Positions 1-6,889 of a stretch of DNA of 14,886 nucleotides are shown here, piece after piece (the first letter of the stretch is position 1; each line of letters opens with the position of its first letter). The position numbers and the translations under genes were made by a program. The stretch comes from an uncultured Lachnospiraceae bacterium (GTDB lineage: Bacteria > Bacillota > Clostridia > Lachnospirales > Lachnospiraceae). Location of the stretch: NCBI GenBank assembly GCA_902476645.1, contig CABSEG010000072.1, positions 1-14,886 of the forward strand. Direction: 5' to 3'. The notes beneath the pieces are model-generated. The model was not told the DNA's origin, did not search any database, and saw nothing but the letters and a program-made list of their open reading frames with translations.

Positions 1-547
1 CCTCCAAAATCAGATGCATAGGGTTGTGCAACATCGCCTTTTTCATCTGAGCCGGCCTCCCCCACAGGATAAAGACTATGGGCCTGTCTTGTTTGTTCAG
101 AATCCGAATCGCTGCATCTGTAAACTCTTCCCATCCAATATCCCTGTGAGAATGGGCCTGATGGGCCCGCACAGTCAAAACTGTATTCAAAAGCAAGACA
201 CCCTGATCCGCCCATTTCTTCAAATATCCATTATTGGGGATATAACAGCCACAGTCATCTCTCAGCTCTTTGTAGATATTTACCAAAGAGGGGGGAATCT
301 CAGTCCCGGGTTTTACCGAGAAGCAAAGGCCATGGGCCTGGCCCACCCCGTGGTAGGGATCCTGTCCCAGGATGACCACCTTAACCTTATGAAGAGGCGT
401 AAAGTCAAAGGCATTAAAAATATCATTGGCATCCGGAAATATCCGGTAGTTCTGATATTCTTCCATCACCTTTGTATAAAGTTTTTTATAGTAGGGCTTT
501 GCGAACTCTGGTTTTAATGGTTCCAGCCAATCATTTGTAATGGGCAT
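1..547 (-). CDS. ung: Uracil-DNA glycosylase (partial, C-terminus cut by window edge)
   Basis: Family 1 uracil-DNA glycosylase, which removes uracil from DNA to start base excision repair in the cytoplasm. Translating the minus strand from the ATG at 547-545 gives 182 residues with no stop before the window edge. It carries the family signature GQDPYHG at residues 61-67, where D63 is the catalytic water-activating aspartate, followed by QAHGLCFS and the LLLNTVLTVR strand. The usual length is about 220-230 residues, so roughly 40 are missing, including the expected HPSPLS loop. The start is preceded by AAGGAGGAGACC. It begins 12 bases after the hisF stop and is probably co-transcribed with hisHF. 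The opposite-strand open frame over this region is a shadow. Confidence 0.96.
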   Translation of the reverse strand, partial: MPITNDWLEPLKPEFAKPYYKKLYTKVMEEYQNYRIFPDANDIFNAFDFTPLHKVKVVILGQDPYHGVGQAHGLCFSVKPGTEIPPSLVNIYKELRDDCGCYIPNNGYLKKWADQGVLLLNTVLTVRAHQAHSHRDIGWEEFTDAAIRILNKQDRPIVFILWGRPAQMKKAMLHNPMHLILE

Positions 548-559
548 ATGGTCTCCTCC

Positions 560-1321
560 TTATATCCTGACCGGAACGCCCCGTCCGTCCAGGTACTTTT
601 TGACTTCTCCAATCTCCAATTCTTTATAGTGAAACAGAGACGCAGCCAAAGCAGCGTCGGCCTTTCCCACCGTCAACGCTTCATAGAAATGTTCCGCCGT
701 CCCGGCTCCCCCTGAGGCAATAACAGGGATAGAAACACTCTCCGCAACAGCCTTGGTCAGCTCCAGATCGTATCCTGCCTTCGTCCCGTCACAGTCCATG
801 CTGGTTAAAAGAATCTCTCCTGCTCCCAGCGTTTCTGCTTTCATCGCCCATTCTACTGCATCAATTCCCACGTCAATACGACCGCCGTTTTTATAGATAT
901 TCCAGCCGTCTCCTTCCTCTCTTTTTCTGGCATCAATGGCCACCACCACGCACTGACTTCCGAATTTGTCAGCGGCCTGGCTGATCAGATTTGGATTGTT
1001 GATAGCGGAGGAATTAATAGAAATCTTATCTGCCCCTTCCCGAAGCAGCGCTCTGAAATCCTCCACACTGCGGATACCACCTCCTACGGTAAACGGGATA
1101 AACACTTTCTCCGCTACCTTGCGCACCATGTCCACTACTGTACTTCTGGCATCTGAGGAAGCTGTAATATCTAAGAATATCACCTCATCTGCCCCTGCCT
1201 GATCATAGGCGGCAGCAATCTCCACCGGATCCCCCGCATCCCGCAAATTAACAAAATTAACCCCTTTTACCACTCTTCCGTTGTGCACGTCCAGGCATGG
1301 GATGATTCGTTTTGTAAACAT
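560..1321 (-). CDS. hisF: Imidazole glycerol phosphate synthase cyclase subunit HisF
   Basis: Cyclase subunit of imidazole glycerol phosphate synthase. It combines PRFAR with ammonia delivered by HisH to give IGP and AICAR, linking histidine and purine synthesis. The 253-residue (beta/alpha)8 barrel has both catalytic aspartates at the standard positions: D11 in RIIPCLDV and D130 in VVAIDARK. The phosphate-binding segments TVGGGIRS (78-85) and IASGGAG (201-207) are present, and the length matches the family. An upstream in-frame ATG would add ten residues, but family alignment starts at MFTKRIIPCLDV, with AAGGAG just upstream. The start lies one base after the hisH stop, so translation is probably coupled. 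Typical HisF features argue against a surface-polysaccharide paralogue. Confidence 0.97.
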   Translation of the reverse strand: MFTKRIIPCLDVHNGRVVKGVNFVNLRDAGDPVEIAAAYDQAGADEVIFLDITASSDARSTVVDMVRKVAEKVFIPFTVGGGIRSVEDFRALLREGADKISINSSAINNPNLISQAADKFGSQCVVVAIDARKREEGDGWNIYKNGGRIDVGIDAVEWAMKAETLGAGEILLTSMDCDGTKAGYDLELTKAVAESVSIPVIASGGAGTAEHFYEALTVGKADAALAASLFHYKELEIGEVKKYLDGRGVPVRI

Positions 1322-1322
1322 T

Positions 1323-1943
1323 TCAATCCTTCTCCTTTCCAATGGCGGCAAAATTTTTTAGTATTTGAAGCCCCACATGGCTACTCTTTTCCGGGTGAAA
1401 CTGGCAGGCAAACACCTGATCTTTTTCCACGGATGCATGAATTGTTGTGCTATACCAGGTAGATGCCTTTACAATTTCGGGTTCTTTAGCTTTTAAATAG
1501 TAAGAATGTACGAAATATACATACGGATGTTCCTCTATCCCGGAAAACAACCTGCCATCATTGACAAGATCCAGAGAATTCCATCCCATATGGGGAATCT
1601 TTAGTCCCTCCATGGACGGAATCCGAAGAATCTCCCCCTTTAAGATGCCAAGACCGCTTACCCCCGGGCACTCCTCACTCTGTTCAAACAAAAGTTGCAG
1701 ACCGAGACAAATTCCCAAAAAAGGAATCCCTTTCTCTACTACATCATAGATTACCCGATCTAATCCGTAAGCCTTCAGATTTTCCATGGCATCCCCAAAT
1801 GAACCCACCCCTGGAAGGATAATCTTATCTGCACTTCTTAGCAAGTCAGGGTCTCTTGAGACTGCCGTCTCTTCTCCTATAAAATGCAAAGCCTTCTCCA
1901 CACTTTTTATATTGCCTGCATCATAATCGATAATCGCTATCAT
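1323..1943 (-). CDS. hisH: Imidazole glycerol phosphate synthase glutaminase subunit HisH
   Basis: Class I glutamine amidotransferase that hydrolyses glutamine and channels ammonia into the HisF barrel. The 206-residue product shows the nucleophile C79 in the GICLGLQLLF elbow and the H183/E185 pair in CQFHPEKSSHVG, completing the Cys-His-Glu triad. The oxyanion segment PGVGSFGDAM is at residues 44-53. GAGGAGAAG lies eight bases before the ATG. In many Clostridia hisA sits between or next to these genes; here hisH is followed directly by hisF and no other his gene is in the window, so the rest of the pathway must be encoded elsewhere. The preceding gene is unrelated and 103 bases away. Confidence 0.97.
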   Translation of the reverse strand: MIAIIDYDAGNIKSVEKALHFIGEETAVSRDPDLLRSADKIILPGVGSFGDAMENLKAYGLDRVIYDVVEKGIPFLGICLGLQLLFEQSEECPGVSGLGILKGEILRIPSMEGLKIPHMGWNSLDLVNDGRLFSGIEEHPYVYFVHSYYLKAKEPEIVKASTWYSTTIHASVEKDQVFACQFHPEKSSHVGLQILKNFAAIGKEKD

Positions 1944-1992
1944 ATATAACTTCTCCTCATATCTTTTTTAGCTCCTTCTTCCTGTCGATTCC

Positions 1993-2033
1993 CTGTCTCT
2001 TAAGACAGCGCGTAACATATTTATAGAATACCA
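1993..2033 (-). promoter_or_regulatory. Possible hisHF promoter and leader hairpin
   Basis: On the minus strand TGGTATTCT (2033-2025) fits an extended -10 box (TGn followed by TATTCT), but no good -35 hexamer is seen at 16-18 bases. About 20 bases downstream, inside the presumed leader, CTGTCT (1993-1998) and AGACAG (2003-2008) form a 6-bp hairpin with a 4-base loop. It has no T-run, so it is not a convincing terminator for the upstream gene pair. The leader is too short for a T-box. Read-through from the upstream pair is equally possible. Confidence 0.25.
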
Positions 2034-2046
2034 CATAATCCACTTT

Positions 2047-2586
2047 CTATGGTAAACATTTTTCATTTAGCAAAATCTCCACCGGATATCCTGCCACACT
2101 TATACTTCTCTCCTTAATCTCCGGCGTAAGTTGCGCCAATTTCGGATGAACTCTGACGAAAGAAGCCTTTTTATTAAAGTAAACCACCTTCTCAAAAGGG
2201 AACCGGATTACAGATGGAAACTGAAACCCACATCCCAACTCCAGCACACACAACCTTTTATGCAGGGTATGCTGCAACCATTTTGTATAAACTTCCCATT
2301 GGGGCAGATAAATGGACTCATCATAATCCTCATTAGTTACCACATTCCCCGCTTTCTGACTACCGCATGGGGCTACAATACGTTCCCTTTTCAGGGTAGA
2401 TTCGTAAATCAAGTCATCTGTCATCAGGGTAACCACAAAGTAATTTTTTTCTTCCATCCACTTACCTAAAAGATCATAGGCCCGTTTCATATGCTCCGCC
2501 TTAGCTTTCGACGGAGCAAAATCCATTCCTATTCCTACTAAAACCAAATCCGCATCCGCAATTCTGTTCTTTATTTTCTCAAGCAT
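2047..2586 (-). CDS. Small SIR2-fold-like protein with degenerate catalytic motifs
   Basis: Predicted 179-residue cytoplasmic protein, function unknown. By eye it follows the order of a sirtuin-type NAD-binding fold. ADADLVLVGIGMDF (11-23) sits where sirtuins have the GAGIS loop. VVTLMTDDL (51-59) sits where TQNID would be. VAPCG (71-75) sits where the catalytic HG would be. LCVLELGCGFQFP (112-124) resembles the late strand and GTS loop, followed by a FVRVHP strand. The key catalytic residues are therefore replaced and no CxxC zinc pair is present (C74, C113, C119 and C177 only). A longer reading from an ATG at 2688 lies inside the upstream gene; the start at 2586 has GGAG five bases upstream and overlaps the oxidoreductase stop by 16 bases, suggesting coupling. 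The assignment comes from pattern reading, not an alignment. Confidence 0.6.
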   Translation of the reverse strand: MLEKIKNRIADADLVLVGIGMDFAPSKAKAEHMKRAYDLLGKWMEEKNYFVVTLMTDDLIYESTLKRERIVAPCGSQKAGNVVTNEDYDESIYLPQWEVYTKWLQHTLHKRLCVLELGCGFQFPSVIRFPFEKVVYFNKKASFVRVHPKLAQLTPEIKERSISVAGYPVEILLNEKCLP

Positions 2587-3995
2587 CTCGTCTCCATTCC
2601 TTTCTCCGACAGGTTTCTTCCCATCAATACCCCCATCACAGAAGCCATCATCAACCCTCTGGTCCACCCACTGGAGTCCCCCAGACAATACAGTCCCCGG
2701 ATATTGGTATGAAAATTCCGGTCCATCTTCACTCGGTTGCTGTAGAACTTAAGTTCCGGAGAATACAGCAAAGTCTCCTCGGAAGCAAATCCCGGCACAA
2801 CCTGATCCACTGCCTGGATAAAGTGGATGATATTTACCATAGCCCGATAGGGCATAGCTGCAGTAATATCTCCTGCTTCCGCGTCTGGCAGAGTTGGTTT
2901 TACATTGGAACGACTAAGCTCTTTCGGCCAGGTTCTCTTCCCATCCAAAATATCCCCGTAACGCTGTACCAAAATGTGACCTGCTCCCAGCATATTTGTC
3001 AGCTCCCCCACCTTTCTCGCATACTCAATGGGCTGATTAAAAGGCGCGTTAAAATTATGAGAGCAAAGAATTGCCAGATTCGTATTGTTCGATTTTAATT
3101 CCTTGTAAGAATGCCCGTTTACCACGGCAAGGTCATTGTCGTAATTCTCCTGACTCACGAAGCCTCCAGGATTCTGACAGAAAGTCCGGACTTTATTCTT
3201 AAATGGTTTTGGATATCCAATAAGTTTGGACTCATAAAGCACGTTGTTAACCCGCTCCATGATCTCGTTTCTCACTTCTACCCGTACACCGATATCTACG
3301 GTCCCTGGCTCATGGGCAATCTCATGCTCCGCGCAAAGTCGTTCCAGCCAATCTGCTCCTCTGCGCCCAGTGGCAATTACCACATCTGTGCCAAAGATTT
3401 CCAGGCTCTCCCCAGCCTTTTCTATGACTATCCCCTGACAGACATCTCCATTTAAAATCACGTTGGAACAGCTCCATCCAAAGATCATCTCCACCCCATG
3501 AGCTCTCAGCCATTCCTCTATAGAACGATAAATTTCCTGGGCTTTTTCTGTCCCAAGATGGCGAATGGGACAATCCACTAATTTCAGCCCGGCTCCAATA
3601 GCCCTGCGTCGGATTTCCTTTACCTCTTCTGATTTTCCGATTCCCTCCACATGGGTATCCGCGCCAAATTCCAGATAGATTTTATCCGTATAGTCTATCA
3701 TATTCTGGGTAAACTCTTCTCCGATCAGCTCTGGGAGATCTCCTCCCACCTCATAGCTAAGGGATAGCTTGCCATCTGAAAATGCTCCTGCCCCGGAAAA
3801 TCCCGTGGTAATATGGCAATATGGCTTACAATTTAAACACTTTCCGAATTTACTTTTGGGGCAATGTCTTTTCTCAATGGGCTGTCCCTTTTCCACCATC
3901 ACAATTTTGCAAGCCGGATTCTTGCGTATCAATTCCAAAGCAGTAAAAATTCCTGCAGGTCCAGCTCCCACAATTACAGTATCATATTGCTTCAT
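2571..3995 (-). CDS. FAD-dependent oxidoreductase, COG2509-like
   Basis: Predicted 474-residue soluble flavoprotein dehydrogenase of unknown substrate. The N-terminal Rossmann motif VIVGAGPAG (G10, G12, G15) is followed by the ribose-binding acidic residue E35 in VMVEKG. Next comes a cysteine cluster at C45, C53, C56 and C60, then TTGFSGAGAFSDGKL, typical of the uncharacterised COG2509 dehydrogenases. Near the C-terminus GLYCLGDSSGWTRG provides the second FAD contact. The open frame extends 40 codons upstream, but that part runs back into a terminator hairpin. The ATG at 3995 has AGGAGG five bases upstream and begins directly at the Rossmann strand. It overlaps the following SIR2-like gene by 16 bases, so the two probably form one unit. 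The electron acceptor and the role of the cysteine cluster are not evident. Confidence 0.9.
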   Translation of the reverse strand: MKQYDTVIVGAGPAGIFTALELIRKNPACKIVMVEKGQPIEKRHCPKSKFGKCLNCKPYCHITTGFSGAGAFSDGKLSLSYEVGGDLPELIGEEFTQNMIDYTDKIYLEFGADTHVEGIGKSEEVKEIRRRAIGAGLKLVDCPIRHLGTEKAQEIYRSIEEWLRAHGVEMIFGWSCSNVILNGDVCQGIVIEKAGESLEIFGTDVVIATGRRGADWLERLCAEHEIAHEPGTVDIGVRVEVRNEIMERVNNVLYESKLIGYPKPFKNKVRTFCQNPGGFVSQENYDNDLAVVNGHSYKELKSNNTNLAILCSHNFNAPFNQPIEYARKVGELTNMLGAGHILVQRYGDILDGKRTWPKELSRSNVKPTLPDAEAGDITAAMPYRAMVNIIHFIQAVDQVVPGFASEETLLYSPELKFYSNRVKMDRNFHTNIRGLYCLGDSSGWTRGLMMASVMGVLMGRNLSEKGMETRCLRK

Positions 3996-4074
3996 AAGTC
4001 CCTCCTGATATGGCAGTCCAAACTTGCCCTGTTTCTTCGGGCTGCGCTTTCTCTGTGTCACTGTTTCCAAAATG

Positions 4075-4083
4075 ATTATATCA
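4075..4083 (-). promoter_or_regulatory. Extended -10 promoter for the oxidoreductase unit
   Basis: TGATATAAT on the minus strand is a perfect extended -10 (TGn-TATAAT). No good -35 is present because the spacer and -35 zone fall on the T-run and 3' arm of the preceding terminator. Expected transcription start is near 4068, giving a leader of about 70 bases to the ATG at 3995. Confidence 0.6.
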
Positions 4084-4092
4084 TTTTTTTCC

Positions 4093-4124
4093 AAAAAAAG
4101 AATGGCCGCAGCCATTCTTTTTTT
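4093..4124 (-). terminator. Rho-independent terminator (symmetrical) after the surface protein gene
   Basis: GAATGGC (4100-4106), loop of four, GCCATTC (4111-4117), flanked by seven A on one side and seven T on the other. It therefore has a U-tract when read in either direction. On the minus strand it begins six bases after the stop of the surface protein gene. No plus-strand gene approaches from the left, so its use is probably minus-strand only. Confidence 0.9.
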
Positions 4125-4129
4125 ATTCC

Positions 4130-6589
4130 TTATTTATTCTGTTTCTTTTTCTTGGCACTTACAATACCGACTCCCCCAATCACTACCACACAGCCAACCA
4201 ATACCATTACCAATGGTATGATAGGTGAAGTATCTCCTGTCTTCACTGCTGTAGTTCGTCTGTTATTTGATGAAGTACTTCTGGATGAGGAATTGGTACT
4301 GGAAGTTGTAGTTCTCCCAGTAGAATTTACCGTAAAGGAGATAGACTTTACATAATCACTATTCTGATCTACCCACTTGGTACCGTCATACTTCATCTTT
4401 TTATATGTAACTCTTAATGTATAAGAGCCTGACCTGGTGGGCGTAAAACTCGCTGCCTCTTCCTCACCGGATGCAACCGGAAACGTATCCTTTTCTATTG
4501 TACTGCTTTCCGTGGTCCAGCTGCCTGAATAGGAACTGCTGGAATAACTTGACATAGACACTCTCCAGCTATCCGGCAAATAGATAACATCATCATAGGA
4601 TGCCTCTATATTAGACACGCTGGCCGGATCCGCCCCCTTAGCTTTAAAGTCGATCCGGTTGCTCACTTTGTAGGTGCCACCGCTGGTAATTCCTGTCAGA
4701 CTGACGCTGGTTGAACTTGCCGTTTTGGGAAGACGGCTGGTTTCTATGGTAATCTTCTTGTAATCCTTTTCATTTTTGGTTACATAGTTCACATCATCCA
4801 CCTTCACCATTATAGTATAAGAAGTCTCTTCTTTTATATCGTCATCACTCTTAGTAAAACGAACCACACCGTTTTGGGGTGTCTTCCATTTTCCATTTTT
4901 CCCCAGCCGATACTTTTGTCCGGATACGGCGTTCTCAATGGTAATCGTATCATATTTACTCTCCACGTCCTCTTTTAAGATTGCCTTTGGTGCCTTGTTT
5001 GCCCTGCTGATCACGACCCCTTTCTCATACTCTGCCTCTTCAAGCTCACTCTGAGCCAGCTGATAGTTCTGAGTAAATGCGTCGTTTAGCTTGATGTTTT
5101 TTACCGTAATCTTCTTGTAAGTTCCGGCATCTTTCTTGGGAATCTCAAACTCTGCCGTAGCAGTCGGCGCCTCTCCCTGGGCGGCTCCGTTCAAAGTGAG
5201 TTCTCCTTCCACCTTTCTGCTTCCATTATAGTCCCTTCCTTTTACGCTCTTAATCTCCGGCGTCAGAACCGCTTTGGTCACCGTTACCGACAGTTCCTTT
5301 TTCACACTTGTGATCTGATACTTATCTTTATCTTCTCCCCCAAGTCTGGCCTCCAGATTTTCATTCGGCAGTGTGATCGTTTTGGGCTGACTCTCCACAT
5401 TCGCATTCGCAAGGGTTCCCGTTAAGGAAGGATATTCGACTTTGTCACCGGGAAGGATCTTATCACTTTCCAGAGTTCCTACCACCGTTACCTGAGTCTT
5501 TCCATCATAAGGATAGGTTGCCCGCTCCGGTTTTAAGGTAACAGAAAGGCTCCTTTTATTCACCTGAAAACTAAGCGGAACTTCCTTTGTTCCAGTCTTA
5601 ATTACATCCTTTCCATTCTCCGAAACGGCTTCCTGAAATTCAATCCTCAGAGTCGCTGTATAAGCAGTATCCCTGGGAAGCAGACCGGCTGCCGTATCTA
5701 CGGAAATAGAATAGGAGCCCTCCTTGGGCAGATCTACTGGATATTCTGGTGTCGGAGCCGTTGTACTGAACTTAAATGCATTAGACGTATTCCCGACTAT
5801 TTCCACTTTCGTTATTTTCGTATCTTTTTCTTTGTTCGTGTTGGACACAGTCAACGATTTTCCTTCCGTGGCAGAATAACCATATTCCACAGTGGAAAAC
5901 TCAATGGAAGAACTGCTCAGTTTCAAGTCATCTGCCCCAATTCCTTCTTCTGCCTGGCTCTGTGTATCCGTCTCGGACTCCTTTGTCTGATCCGTCTCTG
6001 CCTTCTCAGTTTTCGAAGCCTCCGTCTGTTTTACTGTCTCCTTAGAGGCCTCTGTAGACTTTTCTGACATCTTTTCGGTTTCTTTTTCTGTGCTCTTTTC
6101 CGTCTCCTTCTCGGTTAGCTTTGATATCTTCAGCTCTGCCTTATCATCGTCAGTCACAGTCCCTGTAAAAGTGATACCGTTCACAACCACTGTGGTGATT
6201 TTACCTTTCTCGTTCGCTGGAAGCTTCAAGGTTAATTCGCCTTTCTCGCTGGTTTCCAGACCCTTATAGTCATAGTTATAATCTTTACCATTCTGCTTTA
6301 CACTTAACGACTGAATCTTTGTCTTCTGATTTGTTTCAGGCAACACTATTTTCGTTAAATAGGTCTTTGTCTCTTTTGTAAAGCCAACTGTCTCTGACTC
6401 TTTTTGTGGCTCGCTTTCTTTCTCTGCAATCTTTGCGATTCCCGCTACTCCGGCAATTTCTGTTATCTTTGTCGCTGCTGCGGTTCCTCTTTGAATATCA
6501 GCAGCCGCTGCATTCGTGGGTACCATGGTAGCAGTCATTGCCAAAGACAAGGAAATCGCCATTAATTTTCTGACAAATCTCGCTTTCAT
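4130..6589 (-). CDS. Large cell-wall-anchored surface protein with Ig-like/YDG-type repeats
   Basis: Predicted 819-residue secreted, wall-anchored protein; ligand unknown. A signal peptide covers residues 1 to about 30 (KARFVRK, hydrophobic core, AAAAD). Residues 158-216 form a Lys/Glu/Thr/Ser-rich stalk of KETEKSTE-like units. A beta-rich domain resembling choice-of-anchor modules lies at about 222-345. Two repeats resembling YDG/MBG domains follow at about 345-440 and 441-530 (YDGKTQV, YNGSRKV; KYQIT, NYQLA). More beta-sandwich sequence runs to about 755, then a Ser/Thr linker. The C-terminus is a sorting signal: AVKTGD at 781-786, a hydrophobic segment at 788-810, and the tail KKKKQNK. The sorting motif lacks the Leu-Pro of LPXTG, as is common in Clostridia. 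AAGGGG lies eight bases before the ATG. It is a single-gene unit between its own promoter and terminator. Adhesin or structural roles are possible but not shown. Confidence 0.88.
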   Translation of the reverse strand: MKARFVRKLMAISLSLAMTATMVPTNAAAADIQRGTAAATKITEIAGVAGIAKIAEKESEPQKESETVGFTKETKTYLTKIVLPETNQKTKIQSLSVKQNGKDYNYDYKGLETSEKGELTLKLPANEKGKITTVVVNGITFTGTVTDDDKAELKISKLTEKETEKSTEKETEKMSEKSTEASKETVKQTEASKTEKAETDQTKESETDTQSQAEEGIGADDLKLSSSSIEFSTVEYGYSATEGKSLTVSNTNKEKDTKITKVEIVGNTSNAFKFSTTAPTPEYPVDLPKEGSYSISVDTAAGLLPRDTAYTATLRIEFQEAVSENGKDVIKTGTKEVPLSFQVNKRSLSVTLKPERATYPYDGKTQVTVVGTLESDKILPGDKVEYPSLTGTLANANVESQPKTITLPNENLEARLGGEDKDKYQITSVKKELSVTVTKAVLTPEIKSVKGRDYNGSRKVEGELTLNGAAQGEAPTATAEFEIPKKDAGTYKKITVKNIKLNDAFTQNYQLAQSELEEAEYEKGVVISRANKAPKAILKEDVESKYDTITIENAVSGQKYRLGKNGKWKTPQNGVVRFTKSDDDIKEETSYTIMVKVDDVNYVTKNEKDYKKITIETSRLPKTASSTSVSLTGITSGGTYKVSNRIDFKAKGADPASVSNIEASYDDVIYLPDSWRVSMSSYSSSSYSGSWTTESSTIEKDTFPVASGEEEAASFTPTRSGSYTLRVTYKKMKYDGTKWVDQNSDYVKSISFTVNSTGRTTTSSTNSSSRSTSSNNRRTTAVKTGDTSPIIPLVMVLVGCVVVIGGVGIVSAKKKKQNK

Positions 6590-6646
6590 AGGCTCATCCC
6601 CTTTTCAATATTTTGTATTAAAATTGTTCTCTTATCTTTCATCTTC

Positions 6647-6675
6647 ATTTTAGACTGTTTCAAACCGATTGTCAA
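6647..6675 (-). promoter_or_regulatory. Near-consensus sigma-A promoter of the surface protein gene
   Basis: Minus-strand TTGACA (6675-6670), a 17-base spacer, then TAAAAT (6652-6647): a perfect -35 and a 5/6 -10. Expected start is near 6640, giving a leader of about 50 bases before the ATG at 6589. The -35 lies within a tandem 11-bp repeat described separately. Confidence 0.8.
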
Positions 6676-6689
6676 TCAATTGTCAGTCA
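6668..6689. repeat. Tandem 11-bp direct repeat over the -35 region (candidate operator)
   Basis: On the plus strand ATTGTCAATCA (6668-6678) is followed at once by ATTGTCAGTCA (6679-6689), identical at 10 of 11 positions. On the coding strand this gives CTGACA and TTGACA spaced one helical turn apart, the second being the -35 hexamer. Seven conserved bases plus four variable bases in direct repeat is the geometry of OmpR/PhoB-family response-regulator sites. Which regulator would bind is unknown. Confidence 0.5.
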
Positions 6690-6815
6690 TTTAAGGGATT
6701 CCTAAGCAACTATTTTTCGCTTTAAGTTTTTCTTAAGGATTTTCATGAGAATACCATGAATTAACCGGGTTTATGAAATGTATCCGATTCTTATGAATAA
6801 TCTGTTCAATACTGC

Positions 6816-6869
6816 AAAAAAGCTGCCTCAGAAGTACTTTTATACCGATTAAAAGTCTCCATTGGCAGC
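6816..6869 (-). terminator. Terminator after hppA
   Basis: Read on the minus strand, GCTGCC (6869-6864) pairs with GGCAGC (6827-6822), followed directly by six T (6821-6816). Between them ACTTTT and AAAAGT form an inner stem. The hairpin starts about 20 bases after the hppA stop. The outer stem is also followed by a T-rich tract on the plus strand, but no plus-strand gene is present. The rest of 6590-6889 holds the surface-protein promoter and no convincing gene. Confidence 0.75.
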
Positions 6870-6889
6870 CTTCTTTTTTCCCTGTTTTA

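Noticed and set aside
14..517. Plus-strand open frame of 167 codons at the left edge
   Set aside because: It is antisense to a clear uracil-DNA glycosylase frame with the GQDPYHG motif and has no ribosome site or family-like features.
1993..2008. Terminator after the SIR2-like gene
   Set aside because: A 6-bp hairpin with no T-run on the minus strand; more likely a leader hairpin or chance.
2587..2688. N-terminal extension of the SIR2-like protein
   Set aside because: This part lies wholly inside the oxidoreductase gene in another frame and lacks a ribosome site; the ATG at 2586 fits better.
3996..4115. N-terminal extension of the FAD oxidoreductase
   Set aside because: The extra 40 codons begin in the terminator hairpin and span the -10 box; the Rossmann motif and AGGAGG mark the start at 3995.
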